Positions 15,891 to 24,152 of a stretch of 54,221 nucleotides of DNA are shown one piece after another. Made by a program: the position numbers and the translations under genes. Source of the DNA: Acidobacteriota bacterium (lineage in GTDB: Bacteria; Acidobacteriota; Terriglobia; Bryobacterales; Bryobacteraceae). The DNA lies in NCBI GenBank assembly GCA_005808475.1, contig SYLY01000271.1, forward strand, positions 1 through 54,221. Reading direction: 5' to 3'. Within the stretch, counting starts at the first letter, position 1. Each line of letters opens with the position of its first letter. Below the pieces are notes generated by a model. It had not been told where the DNA came from and ran no database searches. It saw nothing but the letters and a program-made list of their open reading frames with translations.

Positions 15891-18800
15891 TACGTGTGGA
15901 GGTAACGCGTCCGAACGTCGCCGGCGTGGAGAAATTGGTTCCGACGGCGTTGAACTGCGTGTGGTTGAAGAAATTGTACCCTTCCGCGCGCAACTCCATG
16001 CGAACGCCTTCCTTGATGACGAAGGCCTTCAGGAAGTTCATGTCCCACTGATTCCAGCCGGGGCCGCTGACGATGTTGCGCGAAACCGGCGAGAACGTGC
16101 CGAAAGAGGGCAGCGAGTAGACCGACGCGTTGAACCATTGAGACAGGGTCCGTTGGTCGTGCGCCAGGAACGGCGTACCGGAAGCGAGCGGACGCTGGCG
16201 TGTCGCCGAACCGACGCCAGCCACGTCGCGGCCGAGTTCCGGGCTGATCGGAAGACCGGTGCGCAGCGTGTAGACCGTACCCACCTGCCAGCCGCCCAGC
16301 GTCTTGCCCACCATGTCCTTGCGATCCTTCAGGAACGGCAGGTCGTAGATCATGCTGCCGATGAAGTTGTGCCTGGCGTCGAAGCTGGCGCGAGCCCGCT
16401 CGCCTCGGGCGTTCCGCGTATCGGGATAGTTGCCGTAGATGCCGCCGGTGAAGTCGGCGTTGTCGATCGCCTTCGACCACGTGTACGCCGTCTGGAACAT
16501 CAGGCCGTTGGAAAAGCTCCGGTTGAGGCTGGTCTGCAGGCCGTGATAGTTGGACGCGTAGCTCTGTTCGCGATGGCTGATGGAGGCCCAGCCCTTGTAA
16601 GGACGAAGCTGATTGGCGTTGGCGCCGCCTTGCGGGATGAGCGCGTTCGGGGTGGGCTGGTTCAAATCCTGCGTGCGCATGAAGTGAGTTCCCAGGCTGC
16701 CCGAGTAGCCGACCTCGAGAACCATGCGGTTGCCGAGCCCGTGCTGGACGTTGATGTTCCACTGCTGCGTGTACGGCGTGAGCTGGTTCATGTCGATGGA
16801 GCCGAGCGGGATGGGCAGGTCCGTGGTCCGGGTCGCGCCACCGCCGGGGGCCGACAGCCGCGTATTGTCGATGGTGAGCAGTTCGCTGAAGGGCGGGTTG
16901 CCCGACATCAGGATGAACGCGCCCAGGATCTCGCGGCTGAAGAAGAGGCCGTAACCGCCGCGAACCGCGGTCTTGCCATTGCCGAAGACATCGTAGGCGA
17001 AGCTGAACCGGGGCGCGAAGTTCTTCTTGTGGGTCTGCCAGAAGGCGGTGGGATCCACCAGGCCGTTGAACCGGTCGCCGGAGCCGCGCGGGATCTGTCC
17101 CGCCGCGTTCACGGTGACGGCGCGGGCCGGGTTGTACTGGCTGGGCACGAAGGCGCGCAACCGGTTGTTCGGCTCGTGCGCGGGCGGGAAGTAGGAATAG
17201 CGCATGCCGAAGTTGAGCGTCAGCCGGCGGGAGATCTTCCACGAATCGTCGACGAAGGCCTCGACCGAATTACGGCGGTTGTCGTTGAACGCCACCGTGT
17301 TGGTCTCGTCGTAGGACGTGGCGCGGCCCAGCAGGATGTCGGCGAACGCGTCGCCGCCCGTGGTGACGCCCGGCTGCCGGGTGGCGCGGCCATCGAAGGT
17401 GAAGCGGCCGAACACGTCGGTGTTGGTGGGCTCGAACTTGATCTCGTAGGAGTAGTTGCCGCCGAACTTGATCGTGTGCTTGTTCTTGATCCAGGTGAAC
17501 GAATCGCGGAATTCGTAGATCGTCTGGTAGTTGCTCCACGGCGAACTGGGCGCGATCGAGGCGTAGTTGGTCGGCGAGATCGTCGGAACGCGGTCGGGAA
17601 CCTTCGACAGGTTCAAGCTCTGCAGCGGATAGCTCTGCTCGGTGTCGGCGAAGAACTGCGGAATGTTGATGCCCCAGGTGGCGCCGCTCAAATCGGGCGG
17701 AAACTGCTTGATGCGGTTGTGGCTGCGCACCCAGTTGAAGTCCATGATCAGGTTGGGGCGGAACGTGGCGTTGTAGTTCACCGTCATGTTCCGGGCGGGC
17801 GTTTCGTCCTGGCGGCGGAGGAAGCTGAAGCCGGCCGAGGTGGCGAAGTTCGAGAGGCGGAACTCCGGCGTCAGCCGCCACATCACGCGATGGTTGTTGG
17901 TGAAGTTGTGGTCGACGCGGAAGTTCTTCTCGTCGGTGTTGTCCTTGCGTCCTTGGAGAAAGAAAGAATTGCGGCCGGCCGCGTCGATGAAGTTCGGATC
18001 GGGATACATCTTCGCGTAGCCCAATGCATTGCGGTCGATGCGGGCCGAGGGGATCACGTTGCCGGGGAACGGCTGGCCGTTGTCGGGATCGTACAGAGCG
18101 CGGCCGAGCGCGGCGAAGTTGCCGGTCTTGTAGGCGGCCGCCGGCACGATGTTGAAGAAGCTCTCCTGGCGCCGCTCCTTGATGTATCCCAGCAGAACGA
18201 AGAAGAACGTCTTGTTGCGGCCGTCATAGAGTTTCGGGATATAGGCCGGTCCGCCGACGCTGAATCCGAAGTCGTTGCCGCGGAAGCTGGGCCTGGAGGC
18301 GAGGAAGAAGTTGCGCGCGTTCAGCTTGTCGTTGCGATGGAAGTAGTACACCGAACCGTGCAGCGAATTCGTGCCGCCCTTGGTGATGACGCTGAACTGC
18401 GACCCACCGCCGACGCCGAACTCGGCGGAGTAGTTGCCGCGAATGGCGCGGAACTCGGCGACGCTTTCGATGTTGGGCGCCAGCGGCGAACTCCAGTTGC
18501 CGCCCGTATCGATGTTGTAGCCGCCGTCGAGCAGCCACGCGTTGTGCGTCGGGCGGACTCCGTTGACCGCGGAGTTGTTGGCCCGCCGGTCGTACGGAGT
18601 GGTGGAAACCACGCCCGGCATCATCAGCGCGAACGGCATCACGTTGCGGCCACGCGAGGGCAGGCGGACCATGTCTTTGCCGTCCATCAACTGCGACGTG
18701 GTGCCGGTGGCCGTGTTTACCGAGACCGCCGTCGCCTCGATCGTCACCTGGTCGGCGATCTGACCGACTTCCATCGAGAAATTGATGCGGCGGTTGTCGT

Positions 18801-19098
18801 TGACGCGCAGCATCACGTCGGATACCACCGATTTCTTGAAGCCGTTGGCTTCCGCCGTCACCTCATAGGTTCCGATCGGAATCAACGTGAAGATGAAGTT
18901 GCCAGATTCGTCCGACGTGGTCTGGCGGACGATGCCCGTACCCGCGTTTCGAGCCCGAATGCTTGCGTTGGGAATGACGGCGGAAGACGCGTCTTGCACA
19001 ACGCCGTAAATACCGGCGGTGACTTCCTGGGCCGAAGCCGGGAGACTCACCGCAAGAAGAGACAGAAGGAACGCCGAAAGCGGTCGTTTTAGAACCAT
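15850..19098 (-). CDS. Oar-like TonB-dependent receptor with carboxypeptidase-regulatory domain
   Basis: A 1082-residue outer-membrane protein from ATG 19098 (GGGGTG upstream; a GTG at 19107 adds three residues). Signal peptide to about Ala24 (LPASAQ), carboxypeptidase-regulatory domain about 30-110 (GVVQDASSAVIPNASI), plug about 120-250 (LPSRGRNVMPF, WLLDGGYNIDTGG) and a barrel ending in Phe (GARIQF). Domain order is the same as in the downstream receptor, but the sequences are clearly diverged rather than a recent duplication. It is the first gene of the operon; a TATACT box on the minus strand (19135-19140) is a candidate -10. Confidence 0.92.
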   Translation of the reverse strand: MVLKRPLSAFLLSLLAVSLPASAQEVTAGIYGVVQDASSAVIPNASIRARNAGTGIVRQTTSDESGNFIFTLIPIGTYEVTAEANGFKKSVVSDVMLRVNDNRRINFSMEVGQIADQVTIEATAVSVNTATGTTSQLMDGKDMVRLPSRGRNVMPFALMMPGVVSTTPYDRRANNSAVNGVRPTHNAWLLDGGYNIDTGGNWSSPLAPNIESVAEFRAIRGNYSAEFGVGGGSQFSVITKGGTNSLHGSVYYFHRNDKLNARNFFLASRPSFRGNDFGFSVGGPAYIPKLYDGRNKTFFFVLLGYIKERRQESFFNIVPAAAYKTGNFAALGRALYDPDNGQPFPGNVIPSARIDRNALGYAKMYPDPNFIDAAGRNSFFLQGRKDNTDEKNFRVDHNFTNNHRVMWRLTPEFRLSNFATSAGFSFLRRQDETPARNMTVNYNATFRPNLIMDFNWVRSHNRIKQFPPDLSGATWGINIPQFFADTEQSYPLQSLNLSKVPDRVPTISPTNYASIAPSSPWSNYQTIYEFRDSFTWIKNKHTIKFGGNYSYEIKFEPTNTDVFGRFTFDGRATRQPGVTTGGDAFADILLGRATSYDETNTVAFNDNRRNSVEAFVDDSWKISRRLTLNFGMRYSYFPPAHEPNNRLRAFVPSQYNPARAVTVNAAGQIPRGSGDRFNGLVDPTAFWQTHKKNFAPRFSFAYDVFGNGKTAVRGGYGLFFSREILGAFILMSGNPPFSELLTIDNTRLSAPGGGATRTTDLPIPLGSIDMNQLTPYTQQWNINVQHGLGNRMVLEVGYSGSLGTHFMRTQDLNQPTPNALIPQGGANANQLRPYKGWASISHREQSYASNYHGLQTSLNRSFSNGLMFQTAYTWSKAIDNADFTGGIYGNYPDTRNARGERARASFDARHNFIGSMIYDLPFLKDRKDMVGKTLGGWQVGTVYTLRTGLPISPELGRDVAGVGSATRQRPLASGTPFLAHDQRTLSQWFNASVYSLPSFGTFSPVSRNIVSGPGWNQWDMNFLKAFVIKEGVRMELRAEGYNFFNHTQFNAVGTNFSTPATFGRVTSTRNERNFMVGARIQF

Positions 19099-19134
19099 CA
19101 AAGACACCCCATAATCGCAGGATGCGATGCCGCC

Positions 19135-19140
19135 AGTATA
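19135..19140 (-). promoter_or_regulatory. Candidate -10 box for the TonB/cytochrome operon
   Basis: TATACT on the minus strand, about 37 bp upstream of the receptor start at 19098. No convincing -35 is seen, so the call rests on the -10 match and position. Confidence 0.3.
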
Positions 19141-19191
19141 CCGCCTGGGGAGTTTCGATGGTGTGACGGGGTGGGCGAGACCCCGCCGCGC

Positions 19192-19965
19192 CTACTTCTC
19201 GGCCTGCAGGTGCAGACCCTTGTGGATGGCGTAGAGCGCCAGTTCCAGCCGGTCCGACACGCCCAGCTTGTCGAAGATGTTGTGCAGGTGGTTCTTCACC
19301 GTCTGCTCGCTGATGAACATCTTCTCCGCCATTTCCTTGTTCTTGTAGCCCTGCGCCACCAAGCCGACGATTTCGCGTTCGCGCGTCGATAGCGGAGACC
19401 GCTCGCGGCCGCCCTTGCCGTTGGAACCGTTCAGCGCGTCGCCGGGCGCGGCGAACTGGCGCATCACCGCCGCCGTGGTATGAGAGTCGAGCCAGATCTC
19501 GCCGGCGTGCACCTTGCGGATGCTCTTCACAATCAGATCCGGCTGCGTCTGCTTCACCACGATGCCCGCGCACCCGAGCTTCATCGCCTGGACCCACTCG
19601 TTCTTGTCGTCGGAAGCGGTCAGCACGATGATTCGCGTCCGGTTGGTCGTATGCTGTAGGGTCTGGAGCGCGGTCAAGCCGTCCATGCCCGGCATCTTCA
19701 AGTCCAGCAGAATCACGTCCGGCCGCAAGTCCTCGGAGAGCTCCAACGCTTGGCGGCCGTTCTCGGCCTCGCCCGCGACGTCGATGTCGCCTTCGAGTTC
19801 CAGCAGTTTCCGCAGTCCCTGCCGCACGATCGGGTGATCGTCCACGATCAGCACCCGGATCCGCGCCGGTTGCGTCACCTTGATCGGCTCGGGCTCCTCC
19901 AGAATCCCGAGGTGTTCCTGCTCCACCGTTTCGATGTCAGCGGTGAGAGTCGCCGTAGTCTCCAT
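19192..19965 (-). CDS. NarL/FixJ-type response regulator
   Basis: A 257-residue two-component regulator from ATG 19965 (GAGGGAA upstream; in-frame ATGs at 19989 and 20061 are possible but lack an RBS). An N-terminal extension of about 33 residues precedes the receiver domain. Acidic pair Asp42-Asp43, phospho-acceptor Asp88 (LLDLKMPG), and Lys138 are in place. The LuxR-type HTH is at about 190-250 (LSTREREIV…VKNHLHNIF). It binds DNA as a dimer after phosphorylation. No kinase gene is nearby. It lies just upstream of the TonB/cytochrome operon on the same strand, so it could regulate that operon; this is inference from position. Confidence 0.92.
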   Translation of the reverse strand: METTATLTADIETVEQEHLGILEEPEPIKVTQPARIRVLIVDDHPIVRQGLRKLLELEGDIDVAGEAENGRQALELSEDLRPDVILLDLKMPGMDGLTALQTLQHTTNRTRIIVLTASDDKNEWVQAMKLGCAGIVVKQTQPDLIVKSIRKVHAGEIWLDSHTTAAVMRQFAAPGDALNGSNGKGGRERSPLSTREREIVGLVAQGYKNKEMAEKMFISEQTVKNHLHNIFDKLGVSDRLELALYAIHKGLHLQAEK

Positions 19966-20034
19966 TGTTCCGTTCCCTCGTTCGTTCATTACTTCTGGCA
20001 CAGCCACTTCAGTCCAGTACTGTCCTCGAAACCA

Positions 20035-20063
20035 ATTGTATAGTCGTCCTAGTACCGGCACAA
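20035..20063 (-). promoter_or_regulatory. Sigma70-type promoter for the response regulator
   Basis: On the minus strand TTGTGC (20063-20058) and TACAAT (20040-20035) are separated by 17 bp, placing the transcript start near 20028, about 63 nt before the regulator's ATG. Two CAATTG palindromes (20033-20038 and 20061-20066), 28 bp apart, overlap the two promoter boxes. Confidence 0.5.
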
Positions 20064-20139
20064 TTGAGCGTCGCCTTAAGGAAGCCGCCCGAATCCGCCT
20101 AGGACAACCTCAGGTTCGCCCTATTTTCTCGAACGAATT

Positions 20140-21267
20140 CTAGTCGAATCCTACGGTCCGCCAGGGGAGGAGGGCCTTTTCCTGGAACACGGTCTCCCGC
20201 AAACGGGGCAGGGTACCGCTAGTCAGTAATCCACGATAGTACCATACCACGACGCCCGGTAGTCCTTGTTCTCTCACGATCTCGATCATCCGGATCAGCT
20301 CCGCCGGAGTCGAGTTCGTGATGTCCAAACCGGGCGTGAGGCGCTCGGGGGAATCGATGGCGCGGATCTGATTGCGCAGGTCACGTTCGAAACTGGCTGC
20401 GTCGCGCCGGTAGACCTGCGGAGACACGAAGTCCAAACTGCCTTCTTTCAACCACATGGAGAAGTCCTGCGCGAAATTGGGGTAGCTGGTCGGCAATGGA
20501 ACCGGAGCGTTGGACACCAGCACGCGCCAGTCGGCTCGCTTCACCTGCTTGTACAGGCGGTTGATGAAAGCGTTCAATTGAGAGGACCGCCACCGCAGCC
20601 ATTCGGGATCGTTCCCGTTGTCCGGAGGAGGCGCCCCCCCGTGGTCCTCGGCATATAGGCGTTTCGTGTAGTCGTCATAGCCACAATCCATTTGCGGGTA
20701 TCGGGCTCGGTCGAATTCCACTGCCGGCACGTCATAGCCGCTGGCGACCTCGCGCACCAAGTCGATCAAGAACTGCTGCGCATCCGGGTGGGTGTGGCTC
20801 ATCCAATAGAAGGTTCCGCCACCCTGAATCGGAAAGGCAGCCTCCCCCGATCGGGTCCTCGCCAGCCAGTCGGGATGGACCTCGAAAATCGGACCCCGGC
20901 GGCCGGGACCGGGAAAGTAGCCGTCGTAGCCCCCGACGAAGCCATACTCGAACCACGGGATCACGGCGATGCCGGCCGCTTTGCCTTCCTCCACCGCCTC
21001 GGCCAGGATGTCGCGGCCGGGGAGCCCGGGGTCGCCGGGGAGTCCGGTTTCCCGCTCGAACACGGCGCTCTTCCACAAGGGGTATCCGCGCGACCACACA
21101 TTGACGTGCGCGGTGTTGAAGTGGGCCTCCGCCAGATTCCGCATGGTGACGCGGATCTCGGCGCGAGTCACCAGCGACGAGCGGTCCACCCACGCGCCGC
21201 GAATCTCCTTCATCGCAAGGCAGGGTAGCGCCTGCATCAACACCGCCGCCAGAATCCCCGGTCTCAT
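20140..21267 (-). CDS. GHL10 (DUF187-type) glycosyl-hydrolase-like protein
   Basis: A 375-residue protein with a signal peptide (MRPGILAAVLMQALPCLA). EIRGAWVDRS at the start and conserved stretches such as NTAHVNVWSRGYPLWKS, IPWFEYGF and VEFDRARYP match the glycosyl-hydrolase-like 10 family (YngK; DigH cleaves denuded peptidoglycan glycans). It is predicted to be a TIM-barrel hydrolase acting outside the cytoplasm. It follows the O-antigen-ligase-like gene by 15 bp on the same strand, which suggests a shared envelope-polysaccharide role. The exact substrate is not indicated. Confidence 0.85.
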   Translation of the reverse strand: MRPGILAAVLMQALPCLAMKEIRGAWVDRSSLVTRAEIRVTMRNLAEAHFNTAHVNVWSRGYPLWKSAVFERETGLPGDPGLPGRDILAEAVEEGKAAGIAVIPWFEYGFVGGYDGYFPGPGRRGPIFEVHPDWLARTRSGEAAFPIQGGGTFYWMSHTHPDAQQFLIDLVREVASGYDVPAVEFDRARYPQMDCGYDDYTKRLYAEDHGGAPPPDNGNDPEWLRWRSSQLNAFINRLYKQVKRADWRVLVSNAPVPLPTSYPNFAQDFSMWLKEGSLDFVSPQVYRRDAASFERDLRNQIRAIDSPERLTPGLDITNSTPAELIRMIEIVREQGLPGVVVWYYRGLLTSGTLPRLRETVFQEKALLPWRTVGFD

Positions 21268-21282
21268 CGACCGAGGGTAGCA

Positions 21283-22686
21283 TCAGGCGGCGCGTCGCGG
21301 CAGGTCCCGCTCACGAGCCCAGCGAGGCTGCCGCTTCCCGGCCTCCCGCTCGGCCGTCACGTAGGAAGCGGGGCCGGCCGTCACGCCGGCGGGGGCGGTG
21401 GCCGGGTCGGGACTGAGCGGCTCGGCCTGCGCGGCGGGGGCGTACACTCGCGCCAGGATCTCGTTCCGCTCGACGATCATCCACGATCCCGTGGCCATGA
21501 TGAGGTAGTAGTAGAAGTCGTAGTCGGTACGCGAGGCGAACAGGCTGCAGAAGGAGAACGCGATCAGGGCCAATTGCAGCATGCGCGGATAGACTTCCTT
21601 GTCCGGCGCCAGACGGCGCATCCGCCCCGCCGACAATCCCAACCACCCGATCGCGCCGAACAACTGGAGACAGAGCAGCACGAATGCCGCCGTCCCGGAA
21701 TCGACCGCCGTCTGCAGGTAGTTGTTGTGCACTACGTGTCCCTGTACGTTCTTGCGGCCCAAATAGCCGCTGCTGAGCAGCGCCCAGTTTTCGGTGCCGA
21801 ATCCGACGCCAAACGCGGGATAGTCTTTCCACATCTTGACCGCTGCCCGCGCATAGCCCATCCGCTCCTTGGCCGAACCCTCCGCCTCGGGGTTTTCGAG
21901 CGTCTTCATGCGCTTGAAGAAGCTGTCCTTGACGAGGTAGACGGCTGGCAGGCTCAGGATTACGGCCATCATCGCCATCGCCACCTTGTGCTTGGATCGC
22001 GCCGACATGAACAGGTAGACCACGCCGAGCGTCAACGCCGCCGCCCGGGAATGGCTCATGATCACCGCTACCACCGTGGTGAACGCCACCACCACCAGCG
22101 CGGTCTTCTGCCACTTCTCCTCCACCAGGCCGCGCGCGAACCAGATCATGGGAAACGCCATCACCAGAGCCATGGCGAGCGTGTTGTTGTCGCTCATGAA
22201 GCCGCCGAGTCCGGTCTCGATATGGACGCCGCCAGAGCGCAGTCCGAACAGCCCGAATTTGAATCCCAGCGTCCCGAGCGACACCACCATCAGCAGCAGG
22301 ACCCAGCGTAGATGTTTTTCGGTCTGCACGAGGAGGGGAATCAGCAGGCAGATCACCAGGATCTTGAAGAACTTGCCGTAGGCGGCCCAGGCAAGATCGG
22401 GCTTGGGCGCATAGAGGATCGACAGCAGAATCGGCGGCTGCATCAGCAGCAGGGACCAGACGAACGGATTGGTGATCCAGCCCCCGAGATTGCCGGCATA
22501 TCGCCAAGCGCCGAAAAGCGTGACCGCCGCCAACATCAGCGAGTAGGGGTACTGGCCCTCGGTCCAGGCGAGCGCGTCCGGCCGCATCAGCGAGTACCAC
22601 ATATAGCCGAGCAGCCCGATAACCGGGTTGATCAGACCGGCGACGCAGAAGCCCATCGCCGAGAGGTGTAGCAGAATGACGCGCAT
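21283..22686 (-). CDS. O-antigen ligase / Wzy-like membrane protein (exosortase-associated type)
   Basis: A 467-residue polytopic membrane protein with ten or more hydrophobic helices, a large loop containing the Wzy_C-type segment (SHSRAAALTLGVV; HNNYLQ), and a disordered Pro/Ala-rich C-terminus. It resembles the putative O-glycosylation ligases of the PEP-CTERM/exosortase A clusters (DUF5935 plus Wzy_C), and GYMWYSLMRP near the N-terminus is typical. Such enzymes transfer or polymerise lipid-linked glycans on the periplasmic face. No exosortase or glycosyltransferase is in the window, only the GHL10 gene downstream in the same operon. Confidence 0.82.
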   Translation of the reverse strand: MRVILLHLSAMGFCVAGLINPVIGLLGYMWYSLMRPDALAWTEGQYPYSLMLAAVTLFGAWRYAGNLGGWITNPFVWSLLLMQPPILLSILYAPKPDLAWAAYGKFFKILVICLLIPLLVQTEKHLRWVLLLMVVSLGTLGFKFGLFGLRSGGVHIETGLGGFMSDNNTLAMALVMAFPMIWFARGLVEEKWQKTALVVVAFTTVVAVIMSHSRAAALTLGVVYLFMSARSKHKVAMAMMAVILSLPAVYLVKDSFFKRMKTLENPEAEGSAKERMGYARAAVKMWKDYPAFGVGFGTENWALLSSGYLGRKNVQGHVVHNNYLQTAVDSGTAAFVLLCLQLFGAIGWLGLSAGRMRRLAPDKEVYPRMLQLALIAFSFCSLFASRTDYDFYYYLIMATGSWMIVERNEILARVYAPAAQAEPLSPDPATAPAGVTAGPASYVTAEREAGKRQPRWARERDLPRRAA

Positions 22687-22761
22687 GACAGCCTAGCCCA
22701 GATTAGGGCCGCGGCCCGGATCGTCATAGAACCGGAAGGTCCAATCGCGCTGGTACTCCGG

Positions 22762-24102
22762 CTACGGTTTTTCGAGTTCGCCGCTCAGGAATACCGCCCG
22801 CTCACGGATAAAGGGAGACAAGCCGGGAATCGGCATGCCTCCGCCGGGGTTGGGCGGCGGATTCGGGCCGCCGGGAAGGGGCGGGCCCACCGGCCGCGGC
22901 AGGAAGTCCTCGAGGAAGCAGCTTTCGAACTGCGAGGTGGGGTACATCTTCTTGACGTCCATCTCCACCCACGGCCGGACCAGATCGCGCAACGCCTGCA
23001 TCCGCGCCAGCAACGTGTCCGGGTGGGCGGCTCCGGCGAGCAGCGATCGCACCTTGTCCCGATAGGCGGCTCGTGTGTCCGGGTCCGCCCAGAGTTTGGA
23101 TGCCAGCGGCCTCGACCCTCCCGGCGGCTGCGGCGGGGGCGGTTGGCCGGGCGGTCCCATCGGTTGCGGCATGAAATTCAGCGGCAGGCGCCGCAGTTGC
23201 TCGATCGGGATGCCGAGGTTGAAGTTGCCCCACGCCTCGTTGGGATCCCACGGCATCAGCACGAACCGGCCATCCGACACCCGATGGTAGAGATAGTAGT
23301 TGTGGCCGGATCCTATGTAGGAGTCGAGGTTCACCGTCAGCAGATCCAGCGCGAGCAGCGCCGCCGCCGAATCGACATCCAGGACGCCGCGCAAGGCGTC
23401 TAGCGGTTGGTTGTTCAGCGTGTCGATGAGCTTGACCAGGTCCGACCAGTCGTCGGCGTCCTCGTTGTTCTCCTTCTCGAACATGTTCCTGTACGGCTGG
23501 ACCGCGGGTCCCCGCCACTGAAGCGTGCCCTGCGGATCGCCCTTATAGAGGTTGCCGCTCTCTTTCTTCCCGAAGCGCGATTCGAGGAACGCGCTGTCCA
23601 CGCCTTCCACCAGGAAGTACAGACCCCAGTACTCACCGTTGATGTAGACCGCCGCGTGGTTGACTCGAGGAGCCGCCAAGCCCGCCTCGACGGCGAGTTC
23701 GTAGTAGACCTTCTCCCGGACGAAGGACGGGTCCTTGAAGGCGTTGTTCAGGTTGAGGGAATCGATCCCCGCCACCTTCTGCCCTTTGACAAACGCGTTC
23801 AGCTTGATCTTGAACGACTTCTTGTCGCCAGGGTACGACCGGTAGCTCGAGTTGCCCTTGAACCGCACGCCGATCGTGTCGAAGTGCGTTTCTCCCCAAT
23901 CGAACGAGGCCTCGAGGTAGGTGGGATCGGCCTGGCCCTCGAAGTTGGCGCGCAGCCGCGCCCACCAGTCGGGCTGCGAAAAGGTCAGCCGAATCTCGTG
24001 GACGGCGTCGCCCTCGAACAGCGGGTGAGCCGCCGGAGCCTGCTGCGCCGTCAACGGCGAGCAAGCCAACAGCACGCAAAGAACCGGGAGCCGGTGCGAC
24101 AT
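22762..24102 (-). CDS. Secreted CotH-family protein kinase
   Basis: 446 residues from ATG 24102; ATG 24117 is equally possible. Signal peptide MSHRLPVLCVLLACSPLTAQ. Conserved CotH blocks are present: RFKGNSSYRS…KKSFKIKLN, LNLNNAFKDPSFVREK, YINGEYWGLYFLVEG, and VLMPWDPNEAWG, whose Asp is the likely metal-binding residue. CotH proteins are atypical kinases that phosphorylate spore-coat or other extracytoplasmic proteins. Two Pro/Gly-rich low-complexity segments (about 308-325 and 405-430) interrupt or follow the kinase core. The DUF4143 ATPase gene lies upstream on the same strand (about 50 bp). Its substrate is unknown, and this lineage is not known to sporulate. Confidence 0.88.
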   Translation of the reverse strand: MSHRLPVLCVLLACSPLTAQQAPAAHPLFEGDAVHEIRLTFSQPDWWARLRANFEGQADPTYLEASFDWGETHFDTIGVRFKGNSSYRSYPGDKKSFKIKLNAFVKGQKVAGIDSLNLNNAFKDPSFVREKVYYELAVEAGLAAPRVNHAAVYINGEYWGLYFLVEGVDSAFLESRFGKKESGNLYKGDPQGTLQWRGPAVQPYRNMFEKENNEDADDWSDLVKLIDTLNNQPLDALRGVLDVDSAAALLALDLLTVNLDSYIGSGHNYYLYHRVSDGRFVLMPWDPNEAWGNFNLGIPIEQLRRLPLNFMPQPMGPPGQPPPPQPPGGSRPLASKLWADPDTRAAYRDKVRSLLAGAAHPDTLLARMQALRDLVRPWVEMDVKKMYPTSQFESCFLEDFLPRPVGPPLPGGPNPPPNPGGGMPIPGLSPFIRERAVFLSGELEKP

Positions 24103-24152
24103 AGTCCTGTAGATCATAGACGAGCGCGGCCCGTCGGGAGATTACGCGCCGG

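Noticed and set aside
16661..16672. T-loop-like GGTTCAAATCC that might indicate a tRNA
   Set aside because: It is inside the TonB receptor coding frame and no acceptor, D or anticodon stems fit around it.
15769..19092. Plus-strand open frame of 1107 codons opposite the first TonB receptor
   Set aside because: Its composition is that of an antisense shadow and the opposite frame has full receptor domains.
19167..19185. CGGGGT…ACCCCG hairpin between the regulator and the TonB operon as a terminator
   Set aside because: Only 6 bp and no T-tract on the minus strand; read-through into the receptor operon cannot be excluded.
22706..22717. GGGCCGCGGCCC palindrome as an operator
   Set aside because: Expected in GC-rich DNA, single copy, and no promoter boxes beside it.
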